Numbered from the stretch's first letter, positions 17,344 through 26,273 are shown. The stretch is DNA of 64,000 bases from Pseudomonas sp. Gutcm_11s (GCF_028649395.1 NZ_JAQSUW010000017.1:395669-459668); one strand, 5' to 3'. A program made the numbers and translations. Notes: generated from the sequence alone by a model not told the origin.

Positions 17344-17807
17344 TGGGCACCGGAGGGAATGGGAAGCTGCGGTTTATCTTGGACGTAGGTGAGCGCCGGG
17401 TTGACCACCAACTGGCCGTCGACCAGTGCGTGGGCGCCCAGCAGTACGCGGTAGCGCATGGTCTTGCGGCAGGCCAGGGTGAAGTCCACCGGCCAGCTGT
17501 GATCGCCCAGGGTCAGGCGCGTACGGATCACGTAACGGGTCTGCGCCTGGCCGTTGGAACTCTTGATGGTCTTTACCGTGACTACTTTGGCCTCACACGG
17601 ATGGCGCCGTTGCACCAGGGTGCCGAAGTGCGCGGTGAAGCGGACCCAGCGCTGGCCATCGCGCTCGAACGGCACGATGTCACTGGCATGCAGGGTCGAG
17701 GTGCTGGCGCCGGTGTCGATCTTCGCGCGTAGGCCGATCATGCCCAGCTCGGGCAGGTTGATCCATTCGCGCAGGCCGATCACGGAAAGGTGGTCGAAAG
17801 TCTTCAA
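17340..17807 (-). CDS. rimB: RimB-type retropepsin-like protease partner of RimK
   Basis: Small protein (155 residues) with an aspartic-protease-like motif, KIDTGASTSTLHA, near residue 29. It belongs to the family often labelled ATP-dependent zinc protease. In pseudomonads RimB acts with RimK on S6 glutamate tails. I choose a TTG start at 17807 (LKTFDHLSVIGLREW, read as Met) because GGAAG lies six bases before it. An in-frame ATG at 17849 would add 14 residues and lacks a ribosome site. It overlaps rimK by four bases and diverges from hslR. The usual third gene, a small EAL protein rimA, is absent upstream. Confidence 0.87.
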   Translation of the reverse strand: MKTFDHLSVIGLREWINLPELGMIGLRAKIDTGASTSTLHASDIVPFERDGQRWVRFTAHFGTLVQRRHPCEAKVVTVKTIKSSNGQAQTRYVIRTRLTLGDHSWPVDFTLACRKTMRYRVLLGAHALVDGQLVVNPALTYVQDKPQLPIPSGAQ

Positions 17808-17905
17808 TGCAGGCTTCCATGGACGATGCAGGCATTCTAGATGCGCCATGTGACAACTGCATCAGGCAAGATTCACACCGTGAACCACGTTTTTCTGGAC
17901 GAGCG

Positions 17906-18292
<387 letters not shown>

Positions 18293-18436
18293 GGCGCAGG
18301 GCCGGCCATCGCTCCATGGCTTGGATACGCCGGCGTTTGTACTTAAAATCTGCTGCATTCCCTGGGTCAACACTCCGCAGCGCGCTCGTTTGCAGGCGCC
18401 GATGGCCCGTCATCCCTTTTCGCCAGGCGGTTTGCG

Positions 18437-19330
18437 ATGCATCAGTTCGACTTCACCCAGCGCTTCATCTTCGATGACAACGACGTCCGCGGTGAGATGG
18501 TCAGTCTCGCCGAGAGCTACCATCATGTGCTGGCCAAGCATCCCTACCCGCAGCCGGTAGCCCAGCTGCTCGGCGAGATGCTGGCCGCTGCGGCCCTGCT
18601 GGTCGGCACCCTCAAGTTCGATGGCCTGCTGATCCTGCAGGCGCGTTCCTCCGGGCCGGTGCCGCTGGTGATGATCGAGTGCTCTAGCGATCGCGAAGTG
18701 CGTGGCATTGCCCGCTACGACGCCGAGGCGGTCGACGCTGGTGCCGGCCTGCGCGAGCTGATGCCCGATGGCGTGCTGGCGCTGACCATCGACCCGGCCA
18801 AGGGCCAGCGCTACCAGGGCATTGTCGAGCTGGAGGGCGAGACCCTGGCCGATAGCCTGACCGCCTATTTCGCCACTTCCGAGCAGCTGCCGACGCGCTT
18901 CTGGTTGCGAGCCGATGGCCAGCGCGCACGCGGCCTGCTGCTGCAGCAGCTGCCGCCGCAGCACCAGACCGATGCCGACGCGCGCGAGGAGAGCTGGAAC
19001 CACCTGCTGACCCTGGCCGATACCCTGAGCGCCGAGGAACTGCTGGGCCTGGACAACCAGACCCTGCTGCACCGCCTCTATCACCAGGAAGAACTGCGCT
19101 TGTTCGAACCGAGCCTGTTGCAGTTCCGCTGCAGCTGCTCGCGCGAGCGTTCGGCACGGGCGCTGGTCAGCATCGGCCAGGCCGATGCCGAGGCGCTGGT
19201 GGAGGAGAGCGGTGGCCAGGTCGAGATCGACTGCCAGTTCTGCAACCAGCGCTACCTGTTCGATGCCAGCGACGTCGCCCAGCTGTTCGCCACCGGCGAC
19301 AGCCAGGCGCCGTCGGCAACGCGCCACTGA
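18437..19330 (+). CDS. hslO: Redox-regulated chaperone Hsp33
   Basis: A 297-residue cytosolic holdase activated by oxidation and heat. The N-terminal substrate-binding domain is followed by a C-terminal redox switch with four zinc cysteines: RCSCSRER and DCQFCNQRY. The ATG at 18437 starts MHQFDFTQRFIFDD, typical of the family. It lies 144 bp after hslR and 157 bp before pckA. Confidence 0.96.
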   Translation: MHQFDFTQRFIFDDNDVRGEMVSLAESYHHVLAKHPYPQPVAQLLGEMLAAAALLVGTLKFDGLLILQARSSGPVPLVMIECSSDREVRGIARYDAEAVDAGAGLRELMPDGVLALTIDPAKGQRYQGIVELEGETLADSLTAYFATSEQLPTRFWLRADGQRARGLLLQQLPPQHQTDADAREESWNHLLTLADTLSAEELLGLDNQTLLHRLYHQEELRLFEPSLLQFRCSCSRERSARALVSIGQADAEALVEESGGQVEIDCQFCNQRYLFDASDVAQLFATGDSQAPSATRH

Positions 19331-19422
19331 GTTCGATAGCCGCACTCTATTGAAGGCTATAGCGGACAAGAGGCTGCCAAGGAAAAAGCTTTTCTGGCAT
19401 ACTCCCGCGACTTTTTTACTGC

Positions 19423-19448
19423 TGTAGTGGTCTTCACAGGCCACTACA
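19423..19448 (+). promoter_or_regulatory. Inverted repeat / hairpin in the pckA leader
   Basis: TGTAGTGG (19423-19430) and CCACTACA (19441-19448) form a perfect 8-bp dyad with a 10-bp spacer, 40 bp before the pckA ATG. An extended -10-like TGGCATACT is centred near 19398. The dyad could be an operator over the early transcribed region or a 5'-UTR hairpin. Confidence 0.4.
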
Positions 19449-19487
19449 CAATGATCGGAAACTCGGCCACGGCCGACGGGGACCCAC

Positions 19488-21029
19488 ATGACGCAAGCCA
19501 ACACCACCGTTTACACCGACATCAGCGCCGCCCAACTGGTCGAAGAGGCCATCAGCCGTGGCGAGGGTGAACTGGCCGCCAACGGTTCTCTGGTCGTCCG
19601 CACCGGCCATCGTACCGGTCGCTCTCCGGCTGACCGCTTCATCGTCCAGGAGCCGAGCACCGATTCCAAGATCGCCTGGGGCAACATCAACCGCCCGTTC
19701 CCGGCTGACAAGTTCGATGCCCTGTGGGCCCGCGTCGAGGCCTTCAACGCCGGTCAGGAGCACTTCGTCTCCCACGTGCACGTCGGTTCCGCCGATGCGC
19801 ACTACCTGCCGGTCAAGATGACCACCCAGACCGCCTGGCAGAACCTGTTCGGCCGTTGCCTGTTCATCAACCCGGAAACCTACAACCCGGGTGCCAAGGC
19901 CGAGTGGCAGATCCTCAACGTCGCCAACTTCGAGTGCGTACCCGAGCGCGACGGCACCAACTCCGATGGCTGCGTGATCATCAACTTCGCCGCCAAGAAA
20001 GTCCTGCTGGCTGGCATGCGCTACGCCGGTGAAATGAAGAAAGCCATGTTCTCCGTGCAGAACTTCCTGCTGCCGGAAGCCGACGTGCTGCCGATGCACT
20101 GCGCCGCCAACATCGGCGAAGAAGGCGACGTGACCCTGTTCTTCGGCCTGTCCGGCACTGGCAAGACCACCCTGTCCGCCGACCCGAGCCGTTACCTGAT
20201 CGGTGACGACGAGCACGGTTGGGGCGAAGGCGTGGTGTTCAACATCGAGGGTGGTTGCTACGCCAAGTGCATCGACCTGTCCGAGAAGAACGAGCCGGTG
20301 ATCTGGAAAGCCATCCAGTTCGGCGCCGTACTGGAGAACGTGGTCCTCGACGAGAACCGCGTACCGAACTACGCCGACGACAGCCTGACCCAGAACAGCC
20401 GCGCGGCCTACCCGCTGGAGCTGGTCGAGAAGCGCTCCGAGAAGAACCTCGGTGGCGAGCCGAATGCCGTGATCTTCCTGACCTGCGACCTGACCGGCGT
20501 ACTGCCGCCCGTGTCGATCCTCAGCGAAGAACAGGCTGCCTACCACTTCCTGTCCGGCTACACCGCGCTGGTCGGTTCCACCGAAATGGGTTCGGGCGGC
20601 GGCATCAAGTCGACCTTCTCCACCTGCTTCGGCGCGCCGTTCTTCCCGCGTCCGGCTGGCGAGTACGCTGAGCTGCTGATCAAGCGTATCCGCGGCTTCA
20701 ACTCCAAGGTTTACCTGGTCAACACCGGCTGGACCGGTGGTGGCTACGGCGTCGGCAAGCGCTTCAACATCCCGACCACCCGTGGCGTGATCGCTGCCAT
20801 CCAGAGCGGTGCTCTGGTCGGTGCCGAGACCGAGCAGCTGCCGATCATCAACCTGAGCGTGCCGAAGGCCGTTCCGGGCGTCGAGACCAACCTGCTCAAC
20901 CCGCGCAACACCTGGGGCGACCAGAACTCCTACGACGAAGCCGCCAAGGGCCTGGCTCAGCAGTTCGTCGAGAACTTCAAGAAGTTCGACGTCTCCGACG
21001 CCATCCGCAACGCCGGTCCGCAGCTGTAA
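19488..21029 (+). CDS. pckA: Phosphoenolpyruvate carboxykinase (ATP)
   Basis: The 513-residue gluconeogenic enzyme converts oxaloacetate plus ATP to PEP, ADP and CO2. It has the P-loop GLSGTGKTTLS near residue 225, the second kinase motif LIGDDEHGW just after it, and an upstream GRSPADRFIV substrate loop. Length is slightly below the E. coli enzyme and normal for Pseudomonas. Codon use is strongly biased, as in highly expressed genes. It stands alone, with a leader dyad upstream and a strong terminator downstream. Confidence 0.97.
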   Translation: MTQANTTVYTDISAAQLVEEAISRGEGELAANGSLVVRTGHRTGRSPADRFIVQEPSTDSKIAWGNINRPFPADKFDALWARVEAFNAGQEHFVSHVHVGSADAHYLPVKMTTQTAWQNLFGRCLFINPETYNPGAKAEWQILNVANFECVPERDGTNSDGCVIINFAAKKVLLAGMRYAGEMKKAMFSVQNFLLPEADVLPMHCAANIGEEGDVTLFFGLSGTGKTTLSADPSRYLIGDDEHGWGEGVVFNIEGGCYAKCIDLSEKNEPVIWKAIQFGAVLENVVLDENRVPNYADDSLTQNSRAAYPLELVEKRSEKNLGGEPNAVIFLTCDLTGVLPPVSILSEEQAAYHFLSGYTALVGSTEMGSGGGIKSTFSTCFGAPFFPRPAGEYAELLIKRIRGFNSKVYLVNTGWTGGGYGVGKRFNIPTTRGVIAAIQSGALVGAETEQLPIINLSVPKAVPGVETNLLNPRNTWGDQNSYDEAAKGLAQQFVENFKKFDVSDAIRNAGPQL

Positions 21030-21043
21030 GCTGCAGGCCAATG

Positions 21044-21072
21044 AAAAAGCCGCCCTAGGGCGGCTTTTTTTA
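21044..21072. terminator. Terminator of pckA, usable from both sides
   Basis: Stem GCCGCC/GGCGGC around CTAG (21049-21064), with AAAAA on the left and TTTTTTT on the right, lies between pckA and a leftward small gene. Confidence 0.92.
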
Positions 21073-21091
21073 TGCCTGTCCGCCTGACGGC

Positions 21092-21493
21092 TCAGGCATA
21101 GGTTGCTGCGTAGGGCTCCGGCCTGGCCGGTTCGGTCTCGGGCCGCTCGGGGCGGCTGGCAATGTCTGCGATGTTCTGGGCCCGGTCGTTCCGCTCTTGC
21201 GTCTCGCGCAGTTCCGTCACGGTCTCCAACGGCGTCGGCTGGCTCTCGACTTCGCCTTCGCTGGCCACTGCCAGATAGGTTTCGATCTGCCTTTGCTGCG
21301 TGTTGGCGCTGTAGATCTGCGTAGCCGCATCGCGCTTGGCGGCCTGGCTCAGTTCGCGGCTTTCCTGGCGCTCTGCGACTCGGTCGGAAGTAGCGTCCAC
21401 AACCTTGTTTACCTGTTCTGGGTTGGCTGGGCCGTACTTGTTGATGACCTGGGTCGAGGGCGGCAGATTGCCGCTGTAACCGTTGATTTGCAT
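21092..21493 (-). CDS. Hypothetical protein, 133 residues, hydrophilic and helical
   Basis: The gene has an ATG at 21493 with a GGGAG-like ribosome site and its own terminator shared with pckA. The protein starts MQINGYSGNLPPSTQ, has a middle rich in Ala, Gln, Arg and Glu (likely helix, about 25-110), and a Pro/Glu-rich tail. No signal peptide, membrane segment or catalytic motif is visible. Position next to pckA suggests the PA5191 equivalent, from memory only. I do not recognise a function. Confidence 0.6.
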   Translation of the reverse strand: MQINGYSGNLPPSTQVINKYGPANPEQVNKVVDATSDRVAERQESRELSQAAKRDAATQIYSANTQQRQIETYLAVASEGEVESQPTPLETVTELRETQERNDRAQNIADIASRPERPETEPARPEPYAATYA

Positions 21494-21619
21494 GGATTAC
21501 CCATCTCCCTGTAATTGCCTGGATTAACTGTAAACCCAGGCGGGGGAGGGGGATTAGATTGATTGGCAATAGAGGCCGGTGCGCTTGATGGCTGCCTGAT
21601 TAAGCGCAGCTCTGCAGCA

Positions 21620-21874
21620 TCAGTCGATCACCTCTGCGCCGAGGATGGTCAGCTCCGGCAGGGCGACGGGCATGGGGCATACCTGCAGGTACTTGATGCT
21701 TTCGCGCGGGATCAGCAGCAGGTCGCCGTCGACCTCGATGCTCAGGAACGGCGTTTCCAGTTGCTTGCGCAGGGCGCGGGCGACGGCGGCCGGATCGTCG
21801 CTCTGCTGGGGCAGGCGCAGGGCCAGGCGCTGGCCGTCCTGGAAATACAGGTAGAGGTGCTTGATCGGCTTCAT
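21620..21874 (-). CDS. Hypothetical protein, 84 residues
   Basis: A small, probably alpha/beta cytosolic protein. AAGGAG sits four bases before the ATG at 21874, and it follows the DUF3392 gene by 31 bp on the same strand. Alternating hydrophobic strands (HLYLYFQDGQRLALRL, FLSIEVDGDLLLIP) suggest a compact beta-rich fold. No function is recognised. It is the last gene of the leftward metX-hemW series. Confidence 0.65.
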   Translation of the reverse strand: MKPIKHLYLYFQDGQRLALRLPQQSDDPAAVARALRKQLETPFLSIEVDGDLLLIPRESIKYLQVCPMPVALPELTILGAEVID

Positions 21875-21905
21875 GGGGCTCCTTGCGGGCGCCCCGTGGG
21901 TCGCC

Positions 21906-22229
21906 CTAGCTGCGATCGGCCAGAACGCCGATCAGGAAGAAGACTAGTAGCAGGACGGGTGACAGGGTGAAGTTGTTGAAGTAGCCCAGCCCCTTGGCCA
22001 GCCAGGGCGTGAGGAAGACGATCGCCAGGCCGTAGCCGATGGCGCAGACCAGCACGAAGATCAGGGTGCGCAGGACGAAGTTGAGGCCGCCGATGGAGCG
22101 CTGCACCCAGGCGTTGATGCCAGGGCCGAACAGCACGAAGAGGGTGGCCATGATGGCCAGCGAGATGTCGTACAGGTTGCCGCGGCACCAGCGCGAGAGG
22201 GTGGCGATCAGGTCGAGTACGAGATCCAT
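21906..22229 (-). CDS. DUF3392 family small membrane protein
   Basis: The 107-residue protein has three or four hydrophobic segments (about 5-20, 22-40, 50-75, 85-105), including LIFVLVCAIGYGLAIVFL and PVLLLVFFLIGVL, so it is an inner-membrane protein. The sequence matches my recollection of the DUF3392 family next to hemW in pseudomonads. No function is known to me. Confidence 0.75.
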   Translation of the reverse strand: MDLVLDLIATLSRWCRGNLYDISLAIMATLFVLFGPGINAWVQRSIGGLNFVLRTLIFVLVCAIGYGLAIVFLTPWLAKGLGYFNNFTLSPVLLLVFFLIGVLADRS

Positions 22230-22311
22230 CGGTGGTCCTTGTTGTGATTGTTGGGCGCAGGCAGTTTACCGTCTGTCGGCAGGGCTGCCGAGAGCTGGCG
22301 CACGGCGTGGC

Positions 22312-23472
22312 TCAGGGCAGGAAGTGCTGCAGCAGATCGTTGAGGAACAGCTGGCCTTCGCGGGTGGCGACCAGGCGCGATGGGTCGGTCTGCAGCAACT
22401 GGCGCGTCTCGGCCTCGCGTCGTGCGGCGTCCAGGCTGGCCAGCGGCAGGCCGGTGCGCTGCTCGAACAGCGCGGCGGGTACGCCCTCGGTCAGGCGCAG
22501 CACGTTCATCAGGAACTCGAACGGCAGCTCCTCGGCGTCCAGCACGCGCTCGCCGGCCTGGAAGGCCTTGGTCGCATCCAGGTAGTCCTTGGGCAGGCGG
22601 GTCTTCCAGGTGCGCAGGATGCGCCCGTCCGGCGCGCTCAGCTTGGCGTGGGCGCCGGCGCCGATGCCAAGGAAGTCGCCGAAGGTCCAGTAGTTGAGAT
22701 TGTGCCGCGCCGCCTTGCCGGCCTGGGCGTAGGCGGAAACCTCATATTGTCCGTAGCCCTCGGCGGCTAGCAGCGCCTGGCCGGCTTCCTGGATGTCCCA
22801 CAGCAGGTCGTCCTCGGGCAGCTCGGGTGGCTGACTCCAGAACACCGTGTTGGGCTCCATGGTCAGCTGGTACCAGGACAGGTGCGTCGGGCCCTGGGCG
22901 ATGGCGGTGCGCAGGTCGAACAGGGCGTCCTCGATGCTCTGCTCGGGCAGGCCGTGCATCAGGTCGAGGTTGAAGTTGTCGAAGCCGGCGGCGCGCGCCA
23001 TATCGGCGGCGCGGATCGCCTCGTTGCCGTCGTGGATGCGACCCAGGGCCTTGAGCTTGGCCTCCTGGAAGCTCTGCACGCCGATCGACAGGCGATTGAT
23101 GCCCAGGCTGCGGTAGTCGCGGAACTTGGCCTGCTCGAAGGTGCCCGGGTTGGCTTCCAGGGTGATCTCGATGTCACCGGCGAACGGCACGCGGCGTTGC
23201 ACGCCCTCCAGCAGCCGGCCGAGGGCCTTGGCTGAGAACAGGCTGGGCGTGCCGCCGCCGAAGAAGATCGAGGTCAGCTCCCGGCCGTAGATATGCTCGC
23301 GGTCGGCATCCAGGTCGGCCAGCAGGGCGTCGACGTACTCCTCTTCCGGCAGGCTCGGGCCGGCGGCGTGGGAGTTGAAGTCGCAGTAGGGGCATTTGCG
23401 CACGCACCACGGGATGTGGATGTAGAGCGCGAGTGGCGGCAGCTGGAAGCTGCCACCGGCGGGCGTGTTCAT
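22312..23472 (-). CDS. hemW: Radical SAM heme chaperone HemW
   Basis: The 386-residue protein has the radical-SAM cluster motif CVRKCPYC preceded by YIHIPWC near residue 20. It lacks the fourth cysteine seen in true coproporphyrinogen oxidase HemN (here CDF follows). GGGTPSLF and the HemW C-terminal domain follow. HemW is thought to deliver heme to targets; older annotation as oxygen-independent coproporphyrinogen oxidase is probably wrong. The ATG at 23472 overlaps the rdgB stop by four bases; longer upstream starts fall inside rdgB. Confidence 0.93.
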   Translation of the reverse strand: MNTPAGGSFQLPPLALYIHIPWCVRKCPYCDFNSHAAGPSLPEEEYVDALLADLDADREHIYGRELTSIFFGGGTPSLFSAKALGRLLEGVQRRVPFAGDIEITLEANPGTFEQAKFRDYRSLGINRLSIGVQSFQEAKLKALGRIHDGNEAIRAADMARAAGFDNFNLDLMHGLPEQSIEDALFDLRTAIAQGPTHLSWYQLTMEPNTVFWSQPPELPEDDLLWDIQEAGQALLAAEGYGQYEVSAYAQAGKAARHNLNYWTFGDFLGIGAGAHAKLSAPDGRILRTWKTRLPKDYLDATKAFQAGERVLDAEELPFEFLMNVLRLTEGVPAALFEQRTGLPLASLDAARREAETRQLLQTDPSRLVATREGQLFLNDLLQHFLP

Positions 23473-24068
23473 TGCAATCCCAGGCGCTGTTTGAGCAGCG
23501 CCATGGCGCGGGCGCGATGGCTGATGCGGTTCTTCTCGTCGCTGGCCAGTTCGGCGCTGGAACACTCGCGCTCCGGCACCCAGAACAGCGGGTCATAGCC
23601 GAAGCCCTCGGCGCCGCGGGCCTCGCGCAGGATGCTGCCGTGCCACAGGCCCTCGCAGATGATCGGCAGCGGGTCGTCGGCGTGGCGTACCAGGGCCAGG
23701 GCGCAGACAAACTGGGCGCCGCGCTCGGCGTCCGCCACGTCCTTCAGCGCATCGAGCAGCTTGGCGTTGTTGGCCGCATCGCCCTGGCCATCGGCATAGC
23801 GCGCCGAGTAGATGCCGGGAGCGCCGCCGAGGAAGTCCACGGCCAGGCCGGAGTCGTCGGCCAGCGCCGGCAGGCCGGACACGCGGGCGGCGTTGCGCGC
23901 CTTGAGGATGGCGTTCTCGACGAAGGACAGGCCGGTCTCTTCCGGCTCGATGCTGGAGAACTCACCCACCGAGCGCACGCGCACGTGTTCGCCGAGCATG
24001 GCCTGGAGTTCCTTGAGCTTGCCGGCGTTGTGGCTGGCCAGTACGAGTTCTTTGAAGGGCATGGTCAT
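23469..24068 (-). CDS. rdgB: dITP/XTP pyrophosphatase (RdgB/HAM1)
   Basis: A 199-residue house-cleaning enzyme that hydrolyses dITP, ITP and XTP to monophosphates, keeping deaminated purines out of DNA and RNA. Family motifs are LASHNAGKLKEL near the N-terminus, ADDSGLAVDFLGG near 68-80, and EGFGYDPLFWVP near 150. It overlaps the DUF4426 gene upstream and hemW downstream by four bases each, a tightly coupled leftward operon. Confidence 0.96.
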   Translation of the reverse strand: MTMPFKELVLASHNAGKLKELQAMLGEHVRVRSVGEFSSIEPEETGLSFVENAILKARNAARVSGLPALADDSGLAVDFLGGAPGIYSARYADGQGDAANNAKLLDALKDVADAERGAQFVCALALVRHADDPLPIICEGLWHGSILREARGAEGFGYDPLFWVPERECSSAELASDEKNRISHRARAMALLKQRLGLQ

Positions 24069-24484
24069 TCGTCCGGGAACACTTCCTGGTTGAAGGTAAG
24101 GGTGTGCGGGGCGTCATCGCCGATCTGCACGTTGATGCTGAAGGTCAGCATCTCGCGCTCACGCAGCGGGAACTCGGCCAGGTAGTACACGGCGCCACTC
24201 TCCAGCACCTGCTTGAACTGCAGCGCAGTGGTCTGGCCGAGCAGGTTCTTCAGGGTGCCACTGACCTTGGCGGCCTGGCCCTTGCCTTCCTTCAGCGCGG
24301 CGACGTTGAGTACGCCAACCGTCTTGCTGCGGGTCAGGCCGGCGGCTGCGGCGATGTTCGGCTGCAGGAAGCTGGAGTTGAACACGCTGTAGTGCACGTC
24401 CAGTTCGCCGAAGGTCTGTTTGCGTTCGGCGAACGCGGGCAGGGCGAAGAGCAGGCAGAGCAGCAGGGATGCGAAACGGCGCAT
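24065..24484 (-). CDS. DUF4426 domain protein, secreted
   Basis: The 139-residue product begins with a signal peptide (MRRFASLLLCLLFALPAFA, cleavage predicted after AFA near residue 19). The mature part is beta-rich (ELDVHYSVFNSSFL, LTFSINVQIGDD) and likely periplasmic. It sits between metW and rdgB in one operon. Function unknown. Confidence 0.82.
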   Translation of the reverse strand: MRRFASLLLCLLFALPAFAERKQTFGELDVHYSVFNSSFLQPNIAAAAGLTRSKTVGVLNVAALKEGKGQAAKVSGTLKNLLGQTTALQFKQVLESGAVYYLAEFPLREREMLTFSINVQIGDDAPHTLTFNQEVFPDE

Positions 24485-24509
24485 GAGAGGTCCTCCGGTG
24501 CGTCGCGGG

Positions 24510-25130
24510 TTAAACGGCTACGCGGTGATCGGCCAGGCCGGACCCGCTGACGCGATAGATGCCGATCTCACCCAACAGGTTAGGCCAAAGACGGCTACCC
24601 AGGTTGTGGCGATGTTCGTGGTCCACCGCCAGGCGCTCTTCTACCTTCGCGCCCTGCGCCAGGCACAGGCGCTCGAAGTCTTCGAAGGTGCAGAAGTGGA
24701 TGTTCGGCGTGTTGTACCAGGTGTAGGGCAGGAAGTCGGATACCGGCATGCGGCCCTTGGTGGTCAGGTACCAGCGGCAGCGCCAGTGGCCGAAGTTGGG
24801 GAAGGTGATGATGCAGGTCTTGCCGACCCGCAGCATCTCCGCCAGGACCTTGTCCGGGTACTTCAGGGCCTGCAGCGACTGGGTCATGACCACCACGTCG
24901 AAGCTGTTGTCGGCGAAGTTGCCCAGGCCCTCGTCGAGGTTCTGCTCGATCACGTTGACCCCGTGCTCGATGCACTTGGCGATCTTCTCCGGGTCGATCT
25001 CCAGGCCGTAGCCGCCGACCTGCTTGTGGTCGCGCAGGTGCGCCAGCAGCTCGCCGTCGCCGCAGCCGAGGTCGAGCACGCGGCTGCCGGCCGGGATCCA
25101 TTCCTGGATGATTTCCAGATCCGCTCGCAT
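24510..25130 (-). CDS. metW: MetW methionine biosynthesis protein
   Basis: A 206-residue class I SAM-methyltransferase fold with motif I VLDLGCGDGELLAHL near residue 18, GLEIDPEKI (motif II), and QSLQALKYPDKVL. MetW is required with MetX for homoserine acylation in many proteobacteria. The ATG at 25130 is three bases after the metX stop, so the genes are cotranscribed and probably coupled. Confidence 0.94.
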   Translation of the reverse strand: MRADLEIIQEWIPAGSRVLDLGCGDGELLAHLRDHKQVGGYGLEIDPEKIAKCIEHGVNVIEQNLDEGLGNFADNSFDVVVMTQSLQALKYPDKVLAEMLRVGKTCIITFPNFGHWRCRWYLTTKGRMPVSDFLPYTWYNTPNIHFCTFEDFERLCLAQGAKVEERLAVDHEHRHNLGSRLWPNLLGEIGIYRVSGSGLADHRVAV

Positions 25131-25133
25131 GGC

Positions 25134-26273
25134 TTACACCTCGATCCGATTCATGTAGGCGCTGAAACCCTGCAGGTAGCGCGGGATCGGCATGAGGAAG
25201 GCGTCGTGGCCCTGCGGAGCGTCGATTTCCAGGTAGCAGACGTTCTTCTTGGCGGCGAGCAGGGCGTCGACGATCTCCCGCGAGCGCGCCGGCGAGAAGC
25301 GCCAGTCGGTGGTGAAGGACATCAGGCAGAAGTCCGCCTTGGCCGTGCTCAGGGTCCTGGCCAGGTCGCCGTCATGGGCGGCGGCCGGGTCGAAATAGTC
25401 CAGTGCCTTGGTCATCAGCAGGTAGGTGTTGGCGTCGAAGCGCCCGGAGAACTCCTCGCCCTGGTAGCGCAGGTAGCTCTCGACCTGGAATTCCACGCTG
25501 TGGAAGTCGTAGTTGAGCTTGTCGGTCTTCAGCTCGCGGCCGAATTTCTCGCCCATGGCGTCATCCGACAGGTAGGTGATGTGCCCGACCATGCGCGCCA
25601 GCATCAGGCCGCGTTTGGGGATCACGCCCTGGTCCTGGAAGTGCCCGCCGTGGAATTCCGGGTCGGTGAGGATGGCCTGGCGTGCCACCTCGTTGAAGGC
25701 GATGTTCTGCGCCGACAGCTTGGGCGCCGAGGCGATGCACACGCAGTGGCGCACGCGCTCGGGATGGCTGATGGTCCATTGCAGGGCCTGCATGCCGCCG
25801 AGGCTGCCGCCGATGGTGGCGGCCCACTGGCGGATGCCGAGCTGGTCGGCCAGGCGTGCCTGGCTGTTGACCCAGTCTTCCACCGTCATCACCGGGAAGT
25901 CGGCGCCGTACGGCTTGCCATTGGCCGGGTTGAGGCTGGAGGGGCCGGTCGAACCGTTGCAGCCGCCGAGGTTGTTGAGGCTGACGACGAAGAACTTGTC
26001 GGTGTCGATCGGCTTGCCGGGGCCGATGCAGCTGTCCCACCAGCCGGGCTTGCGCTCTTCAGCGCTGTGGAAGCCGGCGGCATGGTGGTGGCCGGAGAGG
26101 GCGTGGCAGATCAGTACGGCGTTGCTGGCCGTGGCGTTGAGCGTGCCGTAGGTCTCGTAGACCAGCTGGTAGTCGGCCAGGCTGCGGCCACAGACCAGCG
26201 CCAGCGGCTCGCTGAAATGGGCGGTCTGGGGGGTGACCAGGCCGACGGAATCTGCGGGGAAAACGGTCGGCAT
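25134..26273 (-). CDS. metX: Homoserine O-acyltransferase (probably succinyltransferase) MetX
   Basis: The 379-residue alpha/beta-hydrolase-fold enzyme acylates homoserine in methionine synthesis. The nucleophile elbow is GGSLGGMQALQW near residue 145, with the Asp/His pair late in the protein (QGHDAFLMP). MetX-with-MetW pairs in pseudomonads are generally succinyltransferases despite acetyltransferase labels; sequence alone does not settle it here. MPTVFPADSVGLV at 26273 is the family start; a longer open frame upstream runs into the intergenic hairpin. Confidence 0.94.
   Translation of the reverse strand: MPTVFPADSVGLVTPQTAHFSEPLALVCGRSLADYQLVYETYGTLNATASNAVLICHALSGHHHAAGFHSAEERKPGWWDSCIGPGKPIDTDKFFVVSLNNLGGCNGSTGPSSLNPANGKPYGADFPVMTVEDWVNSQARLADQLGIRQWAATIGGSLGGMQALQWTISHPERVRHCVCIASAPKLSAQNIAFNEVARQAILTDPEFHGGHFQDQGVIPKRGLMLARMVGHITYLSDDAMGEKFGRELKTDKLNYDFHSVEFQVESYLRYQGEEFSGRFDANTYLLMTKALDYFDPAAAHDGDLARTLSTAKADFCLMSFTTDWRFSPARSREIVDALLAAKKNVCYLEIDAPQGHDAFLMPIPRYLQGFSAYMNRIEV

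Noticed and set aside
24485..24509. metW/DUF4426 gap as a promoter
   Set aside because: Only 25 bp, with no promoter motif. The genes are better read as one leftward operon from metX.
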